From: Bradyrhizobium sp. 186
GTDB taxonomy: Bacteria > Pseudomonadota > Alphaproteobacteria > Rhizobiales > Xanthobacteraceae
Assembly: GCF_023101685.1 (NCBI RefSeq)
Contig: NZ_CP082164.1
Span: forward strand, 5,704,001 to 5,768,000
Direction of reading: 5' to 3'
DNA: 64,000 nucleotides
Made by a program: the position numbers and the translations under genes. Position 1 is the first letter of the stretch. Each line of letters opens with the position of its first letter. Shown here one piece after another: positions 47,336 through 54,239 of this stretch. The notes beneath the pieces are model-generated. The model searched no databases. It was not told the origin of the DNA and was given only the letters and a program-made list of their open reading frames with translations.

Positions 47336-48337
47336 TCAATTCCTTGCAAAGGGGCTTGCGGGCTGGACAGCTCCCCCGAAGATCGGCTTGCCGATCCCGC
47401 GCGGGTCGATGTCGTCCAGATACAAATGCAATTGAGCGATAAAGCCGACATTGGTGCCGCTTTGCCGGTTGATCGGAATCAGCGCCTCAACACCAACCTG
47501 AAACGTGTTGCCAACCCAGATGACGCCGGGATTGATCGTCCCCGTCGTCGCCGTGCCGGAGGTCAGCGTGTTTGCCACCGGCGTTTGCAGGTTGACTTCG
47601 ACGAGCGGGATCAAATGATTGATGAACTCCGGGAGCCCGAGATCAACGACCGAGGATTTCAAATAGGGCATGCTGTATTGAATGGTGCCACCCCAGTTCA
47701 GCACGCGCGGATGGAATTCGGTGTCAGCGGTCAGTTCGCCCGTATCCGGATCGATCCCGAAACTGGTCGTAAAATTCCTACCCGGGATCGCGTAGCCGAC
47801 CTGGCCCGTGATCGCCACCGGCCGCAACCACGAGAACGTATCCGGAAGATCACCAAGGCCTTTGCCGAAATAGATCGTCGGCGTGTAGGTATTGAACGGG
47901 TCCGCACCGACGCTTTGCGCGCCCGTACCGCCCCATTCCACGCTCAAGCCCACCGACATCACGAACTCATGCACGGGGTCCCTGAACACGCGATATTTGA
48001 ACGTCGTCTCCAGATTCTGGAATCCATTGGCTCCGGGAGCCGTCCGATCGATCGGACCGAGGAAGGTGTAAGTCGTGCCAAACGACACCGCGAAATCCTC
48101 GGTGATGCGCTTGGAGAACTCACCCGATACGTCGCGTTGACGGACCGGAGGAACGTCGCCCGTCTTGAAACTATCGACCGTGGGAAGCGACAGCTCGTCG
48201 TTGACGCCGGGATCATCGATGCCGAGCGTTGCCGGGAAGAAGCGGCTGCCGACGATTTCGTGGGCTACGCTGCCGGAAAGAGGAATAAGCGCAATTGCGG
48301 CGCCCCAAAGGCCCGCACGCATGTGAGATATCGACAT
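47336..48337 (-). CDS. Putative outer-membrane protein of copper module
   Basis: A 333-residue exported protein. The signal peptide ends near SGSVAHEI, leaving an N-terminal His close to the mature start. The body alternates polar and hydrophobic residues with many aromatic, Gly-rich strands (for example VSFGTTYTFLGPIDR, HEFVMSVGLSVEWGG, GFIAQLHLYLDDIDP), suggesting a beta-barrel. No specific family is assigned; it recalls the MetA-pathway/transporter-like outer-membrane barrels. GGAG lies eight bases before ATG 48337. It is the second gene after DUF2946, in the slot taken by the TonB receptor in the other module. Confidence 0.7.
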   Translation of the reverse strand: MSISHMRAGLWGAAIALIPLSGSVAHEIVGSRFFPATLGIDDPGVNDELSLPTVDSFKTGDVPPVRQRDVSGEFSKRITEDFAVSFGTTYTFLGPIDRTAPGANGFQNLETTFKYRVFRDPVHEFVMSVGLSVEWGGTGAQSVGADPFNTYTPTIYFGKGLGDLPDTFSWLRPVAITGQVGYAIPGRNFTTSFGIDPDTGELTADTEFHPRVLNWGGTIQYSMPYLKSSVVDLGLPEFINHLIPLVEVNLQTPVANTLTSGTATTGTINPGVIWVGNTFQVGVEALIPINRQSGTNVGFIAQLHLYLDDIDPRGIGKPIFGGAVQPASPFARN

Positions 48338-48370
48338 GAAAGGTCTCCGCAGATTGACGTGCCAGTTCAG

Positions 48371-48387
48371 CGGCCGGTCTGGCCGCG
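48371..48387 (-). promoter_or_regulatory. Hairpin between DUF2946 and the outer-membrane gene
   Basis: A 6-bp perfect GC stem (GCGGCC pairing with GGCCGC) with a 5-base loop begins 4 bases after the DUF2946 stop and lies about 23 bases before the next gene's ribosome-binding site. In CutF/CruR systems a hairpin at this position controls the downstream gene; that role here is inference. Confidence 0.5.
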
Positions 48388-48391
48388 AAGC

Positions 48392-48775
48392 TCACGTCGC
48401 CCGCGGTGGCGCGCGCGCCTGCGCGTTGGAGCCGCCGCGGGACACGGCGAGACGATCGGCTGCGGGGCGCCACACCACCCGCTCAGCGGCACGGAATGGC
48501 GCTGCGAGAATCGCCTGTGGCGGCGAATCAAGCGACGCACTGGCCTGTACCAGGCAACAGATCGAACAACCGCCGCCGTGTGCTTTCGGCGTACCGGACT
48601 GGTCTGCCCCGCCCTGCTCGCTGACGCTGTGGCAGATGACGGCGGTCTGGAGCGGATCGGCAACGGCCTGCCCTGCCGCCAGGCAGGCGGCAATCGGCGC
48701 CAGCACCTGCATCACCAGCGCGAGCAGGACAATGGGTAGGAATTTTTGCAGCCGTGCGCGCATCCGCCGAGCCAT
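48392..48775 (-). CDS. DUF2946 protein, probable copper-responsive leader (second copy)
   Basis: A 127-residue paralogue of the gene at 45463-45849. Its first 50 residues are identical except one (Val for Ala at residue 21). The rest differs but keeps Cys48-His49, a CSICC motif at residues 70-74, a DSPPQA segment and a terminal APPRAT. It heads the module outer-membrane protein, CopC, CopD. The shared features in otherwise divergent C-terminal halves point to selection on the Cys motif and the Pro-Pro-Arg end. Copper sensing during export, with control of the downstream gene, is inferred from CruR/CutF. Confidence 0.85.
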   Translation of the reverse strand: MARRMRARLQKFLPIVLLALVMQVLAPIAACLAAGQAVADPLQTAVICHSVSEQGGADQSGTPKAHGGGCSICCLVQASASLDSPPQAILAAPFRAAERVVWRPAADRLAVSRGGSNAQARAPPRAT

Positions 48776-48799
48776 TCGTTCGTCTGCTAACTAAACACC
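48611..48799. repeat. Direct repeat, copy 2 (5' end of DUF2946 gene)
   Basis: Partner of 45685-45873; 185 of 189 bases are identical. Two of the four differences are silent. The high identity, including silent sites, suggests recent duplication or gene conversion. Confidence 0.93.
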
Positions 48800-49193
48800 G
48801 CGCCGAGGCCGAGTCGAGGTCAGTTCCGCCGGCCCCCCGACCTGGCGCAAATTCCCGGAAATGTGTGGTCGGGGCGCCCCACCGGGAAGGACGTCCGGCA
48901 TTTGAGGCAGTCGAACCGCCCCACCCTTCCACAGATTTCTTATGTTTGTCATACGCTTACAGGGTAAATAACCCGAACATTTCGTCAATTGCTCGAATTT
49001 TGAACAATCGTTGCCGAAAATGATGACAAGTGAGAAAAGTTGATCTAGCATCCCTCTTGCTCAGGCTTGACCGTGAGGGTGAAGTCTGGTGGTCCAAGTC
49101 TCGGGAGGAGCCCCTGGCGCGCAAAACGCAGCGTCGCCCCGTCAATCAAGAGCAAATCTTAGAATCGGGGATAATAGGGTCGACACAATTTTC
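48800..49193. other. Intergenic region: copper-module promoter and possible small RNA
   Basis: About 390 bases with no convincing gene. The left part should hold the promoter of the second DUF2946 module (minus strand). The section 48940-49060 is AT-rich for this genome. The right part leads into a strong plus-strand terminator at 49194-49222 with no coding frame that stops before it, so an untranslated RNA starting somewhere near 49030 is possible. Confidence 0.4.
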
Positions 49194-49222
49194 GAGCGGG
49201 GCTAGGGCCCCGCTCTTTTTTT
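49194..49222 (+). terminator. Strong Rho-independent terminator without an upstream gene
   Basis: A 9-bp perfect stem (GAGCGGGGC pairing with GCCCCGCTC) with a TAGG loop is followed directly by seven T. No plus-strand gene ends upstream, so it may terminate a small RNA. Confidence 0.88.
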
Positions 49223-49243
49223 GTCCGCGCGGCTGTAGTGCCG

Positions 49244-49504
49244 ATGAAAGCTTCCCCTCGTCCGATCGGACAGAGCTTTGAACTGGCGGCGGCGCGCTGC
49301 GCGGATCTCACGCCGCTCGTTTACCAACGACTGTTCGAACAACATCCCGAGACGCAGGCGATGTTCCGCTCGCAAGGCAGCGAGCTCGTGAAGGGGGCGA
49401 TGCTCGCGCTGACGATCGAAGCGATCCTCGACTTCGCGGGCGAGCGCAGCGGACACCAAGGCGCCGCGGCGATTTCCCGGGCGATTGCAGATTGGGTGGC
49501 GTGA
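49244..49504 (+). pseudogene. Globin-like gene truncated at the 3' end
   Basis: An 86-residue frame: SFELAAARCADLTPLVYQRL followed by FEQHPETQAMFRSQGSELVK, then AMLALTIEAILDFAGERSGH. This matches the N-terminal helices of single-domain bacterial globins of about 140 residues. After GERSGH the sequence turns into an unrelated tail (QGAAAISRAIADWVA) and stops, so the helices with the proximal heme His are missing. It is either a truncated pseudogene or a small product of unknown role. It precedes the sugar ABC operon by 79 bases. Confidence 0.55.
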
Positions 49505-49583
49505 ACTACTCGATTGTGAGACACTTTCTGCATCGGTCGCGCAATCAATGACGCGCCGACGATAAAATATATGGGAGCGAGCG

Positions 49584-50606
49584 ATGTCCGGGACGAAAGA
49601 TTTCTCGACGACCAGGCGCGATCTTCTTCAGGCGGCAGCGACCGCCGGCGCCGCAACTGCCATCCTCGGCAGCATGGGCATAAATCCCGCCCTTGCAGCC
49701 GAGGTCGGACGATCGGAGAAGCCGCTGAAGGCGGCGTTCTCCAACGCGGGCCTCCAGGCGACCTGGTGCGCGCAGGGCAAGCAGGCCGCGGAATTCTGGG
49801 GCAAGCTGTTCAATGTCGAGGTGACCTGGTTCGACGGCCAGCTCGATGCGGTGAAGCAGCGCGCGGCGATCGACAACATGGCCTCGCAGAAATGGGATTT
49901 CGTCGCGATCCAGGCCTTCGGCATCGGCACCCTCACCCAGCCCGTGCAGAAGATGATTGACGCCGGCACGCCGGTGATCGACATGGACACGCTGATTGCC
50001 CCTCTCGACCAGATCAACGTCCACTCCTTCCTCGCGCCTGACAACGAGTTCATGGGCGCCTCGGTGACGCAGGCGCTGTGCAACGCGATGGGCGGCAAGG
50101 GCAAGATCATCATGACGCAGGGCGCGCTCGGCCACACCGGCGCGCAGGGCCGCGCCAAGGGCTTCAACACGGTCGTCAAGCAATTCCCTGGTATCGAGGT
50201 GCTCGACACCCAGCCGGCCGACTGGGACGTCTCCAAGACCGCGCGGCTCTGGGAAACCTATCTGACGAAGTATCCGCAGATCGACGCGGCGTTCTTCCAC
50301 AATGACGACATGGCGCTCGCCGCCGCCAACATCATGAAGGCGCGCAACCGGACCAACATCTTGATCGGCGGCGTCGACGCCATGCCGCCGGCAATCCAGG
50401 CGGTGAGCGAGGGCCGGATGTTCGCAACCGTGCGCAATCCGTCCTGCCGCATCCATGGCGGCGCCATCATCGCGGGCGTTTCCGCGGTCGTCGGCGGCGA
50501 GAAGAGCGGACAGGGCATCCCCAAGAATGTCGTCACCGACGGCCCGGTCGTGACCAAGGCCAACGCCGCCGGGATGCAGTGGATGCAGGATCACTTCCTG
50601 ATCTGA
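49584..50606 (+). CDS. Sugar ABC transporter periplasmic binding protein (RbsB-like, Tat signal)
   Basis: A 340-residue periplasmic binding protein of the Peripla_BP_4 family. The N terminus STTRRDLLQAAATAG is a twin-arginine signal, cleaved near ALAAEV. The type I binding fold shows WDFVAIQAFGIGTLTQPVQK, then VIDMDTLIAP and FFHNDDMALAAANIMKARN. The ligand is probably a pentose or related polyol; it cannot be fixed from sequence. GGGAGCG precedes the ATG. It is the first gene of a three-gene operon with ATPase and permease. Confidence 0.93.
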   Translation: MSGTKDFSTTRRDLLQAAATAGAATAILGSMGINPALAAEVGRSEKPLKAAFSNAGLQATWCAQGKQAAEFWGKLFNVEVTWFDGQLDAVKQRAAIDNMASQKWDFVAIQAFGIGTLTQPVQKMIDAGTPVIDMDTLIAPLDQINVHSFLAPDNEFMGASVTQALCNAMGGKGKIIMTQGALGHTGAQGRAKGFNTVVKQFPGIEVLDTQPADWDVSKTARLWETYLTKYPQIDAAFFHNDDMALAAANIMKARNRTNILIGGVDAMPPAIQAVSEGRMFATVRNPSCRIHGGAIIAGVSAVVGGEKSGQGIPKNVVTDGPVVTKANAAGMQWMQDHFLI

Positions 50607-50612
50607 GCCTCC

Positions 50613-52115
50613 ATGTCTGCGGGACAACGGCCTATCCTGGAGCTCCAGGGCATCACGAAGAGCTTCGGCGGCGTCGAAGCGCTTCGTGGTGTCGACTTTG
50701 CGCTCTCACCCGGCGAGATCCACGGTCTCGTCGGCGAGAACGGCGCTGGAAAAAGCACGCTGATGAAGATCATCGCCGGGGTGCACAGCGAATTCTCCGG
50801 CCGTTTCCTGATCGACGGACAGGAGACGCATTTCCGCTCGGCCCGCGATGCGCACGCGGCCGGCATCGCCATGGTGCATCAGGAGCTCAGCGTCGCGCCC
50901 GACCTGACGGTCGCGGAAAACGTGTTTTTGGGCAATCAACCGATCAACCGGCTCGGCCTCGTGCAATGGCGGCGCATGGCGCGCGAGGCCGGCGAGCAGC
51001 TCGCCCGCTTCGGCATCGACGTCGATCCGATGTCGCGGCTCGGCGACCTCCCGATCGGGCTCCAGCAGCTGATCGAGATCGCCCGCGTGCTGTTCTCAGG
51101 CGCCCGCATCGTCATCCTGGACGAGCCGACCTCCGCGCTCTCCCCGCCCGAGGTCGAGCGGCTGTTCGCGACGCTGCGGCGGCTGCGCGAGGAAGGCACC
51201 GGCATCGTCTTCATCTCGCATTTCATCGAGGATATCTTGCGCGTGTCCGATACGGTGACCGTGTTCCGCAACGGGCGGAAGGTCGCGGAAACCGCGGCTT
51301 CGGCGACCAGCAAGGGCGCGCTGATCGAGGCCATGATCGGTCGTGGCGGCGAAGCGCTCGAGCACAGCTACAGCGACGATCTGATGCTGCCGCAGCCGAG
51401 CGATAGCTCGGTGGTCCTGAAGGTCGACCAGCTTTCGCTCGCCCGCAGCCTCCGGGACGTCTCCTTCGAGGCGCGCGCCGGCGAGGTGCTCGGCATCTAC
51501 GGTTTTATGGGCTGCGGCCAGCAGGAATTGTCGCGGATCCTGTTCGGCAAGCTGAAGCCGGATGGCGGGACGCTCGCCGTCGACGGCAGGGCAAAAACCT
51601 TTGCCAGCACGGCGGCGGCCCGGCGCGCGGGCGTGGCGCTGGTGCCGGAGAGCCGGCGCGCCATGCTGTTCCACCAGGAGCCCGTCTACAAGAACATCTC
51701 GATCAGCATCTTGGACCGCATCTCGGCGCTACTGCTCAAGCCCGCGCAGGAACGCGACATCGCCAAGCGGCAGGTCGAGCAGTTGCAGATCAGGCCGCCG
51801 GTGGTCGGCCTCGATCTCGGCATGCTCTCCGGCGGCAACCAGCAGAAGGTCGCACTTGCAAAGTGGCTGACCTATCCGCCGAAGCTGCTGGTGCTGTGCG
51901 AGCCGACCCGCGGCATGGATGTCGGTGCCAAGAACGACGTCATTAACATCGTCCGCGACCTCCGCGCCAAGGGGCTTGCGATTATCGTGCTGTCGACCGA
52001 GCCGGAGACGGTGCTGTCGCTGGCCGACCGCATCCTCGTGCTCAAGCGCGGCACGGTGGTGCGCGAATTCAAGAACGAGCCGGTCAGCAAGGACCGCCTG
52101 CTGGAAGCGGCGTGA
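50613..52115 (+). CDS. Sugar ABC transporter ATP-binding protein (RbsA-like, double ATPase)
   Basis: A 500-residue protein with two fused ATPase halves, as in RbsA/XylG/MglA. The first half has Walker A (GENGAGKST, residues 39-47) and Walker B (IVILDEPTSALSP). The second half has a degenerate Walker A (GFMGCGQQE) but an intact signature (LSGGNQQKVALAKWL) and LLVLCEPTRGMDVGAKNDV. This asymmetry is normal for the family. It starts 6 bases after the binding-protein stop. Confidence 0.95.
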   Translation: MSAGQRPILELQGITKSFGGVEALRGVDFALSPGEIHGLVGENGAGKSTLMKIIAGVHSEFSGRFLIDGQETHFRSARDAHAAGIAMVHQELSVAPDLTVAENVFLGNQPINRLGLVQWRRMAREAGEQLARFGIDVDPMSRLGDLPIGLQQLIEIARVLFSGARIVILDEPTSALSPPEVERLFATLRRLREEGTGIVFISHFIEDILRVSDTVTVFRNGRKVAETAASATSKGALIEAMIGRGGEALEHSYSDDLMLPQPSDSSVVLKVDQLSLARSLRDVSFEARAGEVLGIYGFMGCGQQELSRILFGKLKPDGGTLAVDGRAKTFASTAAARRAGVALVPESRRAMLFHQEPVYKNISISILDRISALLLKPAQERDIAKRQVEQLQIRPPVVGLDLGMLSGGNQQKVALAKWLTYPPKLLVLCEPTRGMDVGAKNDVINIVRDLRAKGLAIIVLSTEPETVLSLADRILVLKRGTVVREFKNEPVSKDRLLEAA

Positions 52116-52127
52116 CGGAGAAGCACA

Positions 52128-53156
52128 ATGGCGAGCAGTGAGACGGTTCCAGCAGCAGCTCGGCGCGCGCGGGGTCTCGCGCCCTTCCTGCGCTCGCAGA
52201 TGCGCAACATCGCGCCGTTCCTGACGCTGATCTTCCTGTCCGGCTTCTTCGCCCTTGCCAGCCCGTCCTTCGCCACGCTCGACAATTTCGGCAACATCCT
52301 CACGCAAGTATCGGTGACCGGCATCATCGCCGTCGGCCTCACCTTCGTGATCCTGTGCGCGGAGATCGATCTCTCGATTGCCAGCATCGCCAACGTCACC
52401 GGCATCGCGGTCGCCTATTTCACGCTCCAGGAATCCTACGTCAACATTCCCAACATTCCCCTGCCCGGCGCCGCGGCGATCCTGCTGGCCATTTTGCTCT
52501 GCGCGCTGCTCGGGCTCGTCAATGCGCTCGGACTCACCGTGATCGGCATCCCCTCCTTCATCATGACGCTTGCAATGATGCAGATCGCGGCCGGCATCTC
52601 GGCGCTGCTGGTGCGCGGCCAGATCGCCTACAAGGTGCCCGGCGTGATCACCACGCTCGGCTCCGGCTCGATCGGCGGCATTCCCTGGATCGTCATCGTA
52701 GCGGCGATCATGCTGCTCGGCGGCCATCTGGTGCTGACCTACACGCGCTTCGGCCGCTACGTCTACATGGTCGGGGGCAATCGTGAGGCGGCCGAATATT
52801 CCGGCCTCAACGTCAAGCTCATCCTCGGCGCGGTCATGGTGATCTCGGCGGTGTGCTCCGGCATCGGCGGCATGCTCGGTGTCGCCCATTTCGGCAGCGC
52901 GCAGCAGAACGAGTTCGACACCTACCTGCTCGATTCCATTGCGGCCGTCGTGGTCGGCGGCACCAGCCTGTTCGGCGGCCGCGGCGGCATCGGTAACACC
53001 ATCGTCGGCCTGTTCGTGCTCGGCGTGCTCAACAACGGCCTCGACCACGTCAACATCGACAGCTTCCTGAAGATTCTCATCCGCGGCCTGATCCTGCTGG
53101 CAGCGCTGGTCATCAACGTCTACGCGCAGCGGCTGCGGGAGAAGGCGGTGGAGTAG
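52128..53156 (+). CDS. Sugar ABC transporter permease (RbsC-like)
   Basis: A 342-residue inner-membrane permease of the BPD_transp_2 family, with eight to ten helices. Conserved segments include AVGLTFVILCAEIDLSIASI (normally GGIDLS), then LGLVNALGLTVIGIPSFIMT, and AAVVVGGTSLFGGRGGIGNT near the C terminus. GGAG lies before the ATG, 12 bases after the ATPase gene. The operon end is followed by a palindromic repeat that may act as terminator. Confidence 0.95.
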   Translation: MASSETVPAAARRARGLAPFLRSQMRNIAPFLTLIFLSGFFALASPSFATLDNFGNILTQVSVTGIIAVGLTFVILCAEIDLSIASIANVTGIAVAYFTLQESYVNIPNIPLPGAAAILLAILLCALLGLVNALGLTVIGIPSFIMTLAMMQIAAGISALLVRGQIAYKVPGVITTLGSGSIGGIPWIVIVAAIMLLGGHLVLTYTRFGRYVYMVGGNREAAEYSGLNVKLILGAVMVISAVCSGIGGMLGVAHFGSAQQNEFDTYLLDSIAAVVVGGTSLFGGRGGIGNTIVGLFVLGVLNNGLDHVNIDSFLKILIRGLILLAALVINVYAQRLREKAVE

Positions 53157-53221
53157 GCAGAGGGGGTGCCGTCTCGCTCTCCCGGCACCTGATATCGTTT
53201 GGCGCGCCGGAGCTTCCACAC

Positions 53222-53308
53222 CGTCATGGCCGGGCTTGTCCCGGCCATCCACGCCTTGCCCCGCGGTACGGAAGAACGTGGATGCCCGGGACAAGCCCGG
53301 GCATGACG
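53222..53308. repeat. Palindromic repeat element A
   Basis: Two 32-base arms (53222-53253 and 53277-53308) pair with two mismatches; they contain CGGGCTTGTCCCGG-type sequence and a 23-base loop. It sits 65 bases after the sugar permease gene. This type of extragenic palindrome is common in Bradyrhizobium (recollection). Confidence 0.85.
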
Positions 53309-53437
53309 ACCTTCTGCGAATTCAAGTTGCGGGCCTACGAGAGAAAGCCGCTCCACAAAAAATGCAAAAACAACCCCATGCAAAGTACAAATCATTGAGG
53401 AATTCGGCTCGGAGTGGCTTGAGCTCTGCCGCGCGGC

Positions 53438-53483
53438 ACGTTTGACGCGTCGGGCAAAACAGGAGCACGATGTCATCATGGCG
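53438..53483. repeat. Dispersed repeat, copy 1
   Basis: About 45 bases centred on TTTGACGCGTCGGGCAAAAC. It recurs with few changes at 57937-57982 in the same orientation, so it is a dispersed sequence family of unknown role. Confidence 0.6.
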
Positions 53484-53512
53484 TGGGTGTCGGTGCAGCC
53501 CTTCGCGTTCCG

Positions 53513-53572
53513 TCATCCTGAGGTGCGAGGCATGCGATGCGAACGCATCGCATGCGAAGCCTCGAAGGATGA
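53513..53572. repeat. Palindromic repeat element B
   Basis: A 60-base imperfect palindrome from TCATCCTGAGGTGCGAG to CTCGAAGGATGA, with a central ATGCGATGCG/CGCATCGCAT stem. Confidence 0.8.
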
Positions 53573-53592
53573 ACGGCCGAGATGCAACCGGG

Positions 53593-53640
53593 CGTCGCCC
53601 TTCGAGGCCTCCGCTACGCTCCGGCACCTCAAGGGCGACG
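53593..53640. repeat. Palindromic repeat element C
   Basis: A 48-base imperfect palindrome with ends CGTCGCCCTT and AAGGGCGACG, and an inner GAGGCCTCCG/CGGCACCTC pairing. Confidence 0.75.
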
Positions 53641-53663
53641 GACCCACGCTCACGGCGCTATCT

Positions 53664-53725
53664 CGTCATTGCGAGCGCAGCGAAGCAATCCAGGACTCTA
53701 TCCGCGGATACATTTCTGGATTGCT
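53664..53725. repeat. Palindromic repeat element D, left part (split by an insertion sequence)
   Basis: The left arm CGTCATTGCGAGCGCAGCGA, continuing AGCAATCCAG, is complete. Only the first 10 bases of the right arm (CTGGATTGCT) are present before the IS110-family element. The rest of the right arm (TCGCTACGCTCGCAATGACG) lies at 55499-55518, after the element. Rejoined, the arms pair with one mismatch. Confidence 0.92.
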
Positions 53726-53832
53726 CACATGGGGAATGTGTATGTCAAGGATGAGCAGTCACCTTTTTGTTCGACTGCAGCCACCTCTTCGTCCCGACCG
53801 CGGGTTCTGCAGGATGGCGCGCGCAGATCAAG

Positions 53833-53877
53833 TCAAGGCCGGCCTGTTAGGGCCGCCGCGAAGCGGCTTGGCCTTGA
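53833..53877 (-). ncRNA. Structured core of a candidate guide (bridge/seek) RNA
   Basis: In the long end of the element downstream of the transposase, TCAAGGCC (8 bases) pairs with GGCCTTGA and encloses a GCCGC-TTCG-CGGC hairpin and a CCTAACAGG segment. This is the most stable fold in the 514-base non-coding end (53726-54239). IS110/IS1111 transposases are known to use an element-encoded RNA to choose target and donor. The position downstream of the transposase fits the IS1111 group. RNA limits and guide loops are not resolved. Confidence 0.55.
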
Positions 53878-54239
53878 GTTGAGCGAGCACGCCATCATGC
53901 TTGGTGCGTTGGGCCGATAGGAGCTCCTCGCGTTGGCGGTTCTGTCAGGGCATCTGCCATCCTCGCATTTGCGATCCAAGGGTCGAGCCGGTTCGACGAT
54001 CTGGGTTGCTTGCCAGATCAAACTCACATTCGGTCGTCGCACAAGGCGACTGCACCACGATTCCGCTTGCGGCGGGCAGGCTCGAGAGGACGAGGCCATT
54101 CTTCGTTGCGGCGTTTGAAGCCATGCAATCCATCGGTTCGTCCACCCGGATCTTCCGAGACTGATCGGGCCTCGGCAGATGGGTTATGGTTCTTTCGTTG
54201 CGCGCGGGCGGCGAAGCACGCCGCTTGGTGCGGTCCGGA

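Noticed and set aside
49030..49281. 83-codon frame before the globin-like gene
   Set aside because: It runs through the strong terminator hairpin at 49194-49222 and has no recognisable sequence.
51729..53294. 521-codon minus-strand frame opposite the sugar ATPase and permease
   Set aside because: Composition is that of an antisense frame (His, Arg, Asp-rich) and both overlapped genes are clearly real.
53222..53725. Possible CRISPR array
   Set aside because: The repeats are different palindromes with no regular spacing or shared repeat unit.
53442..53882. 146-codon frame across the palindromic repeats
   Set aside because: It is made of repeat sequence and crosses the insertion-sequence junction at 53725.
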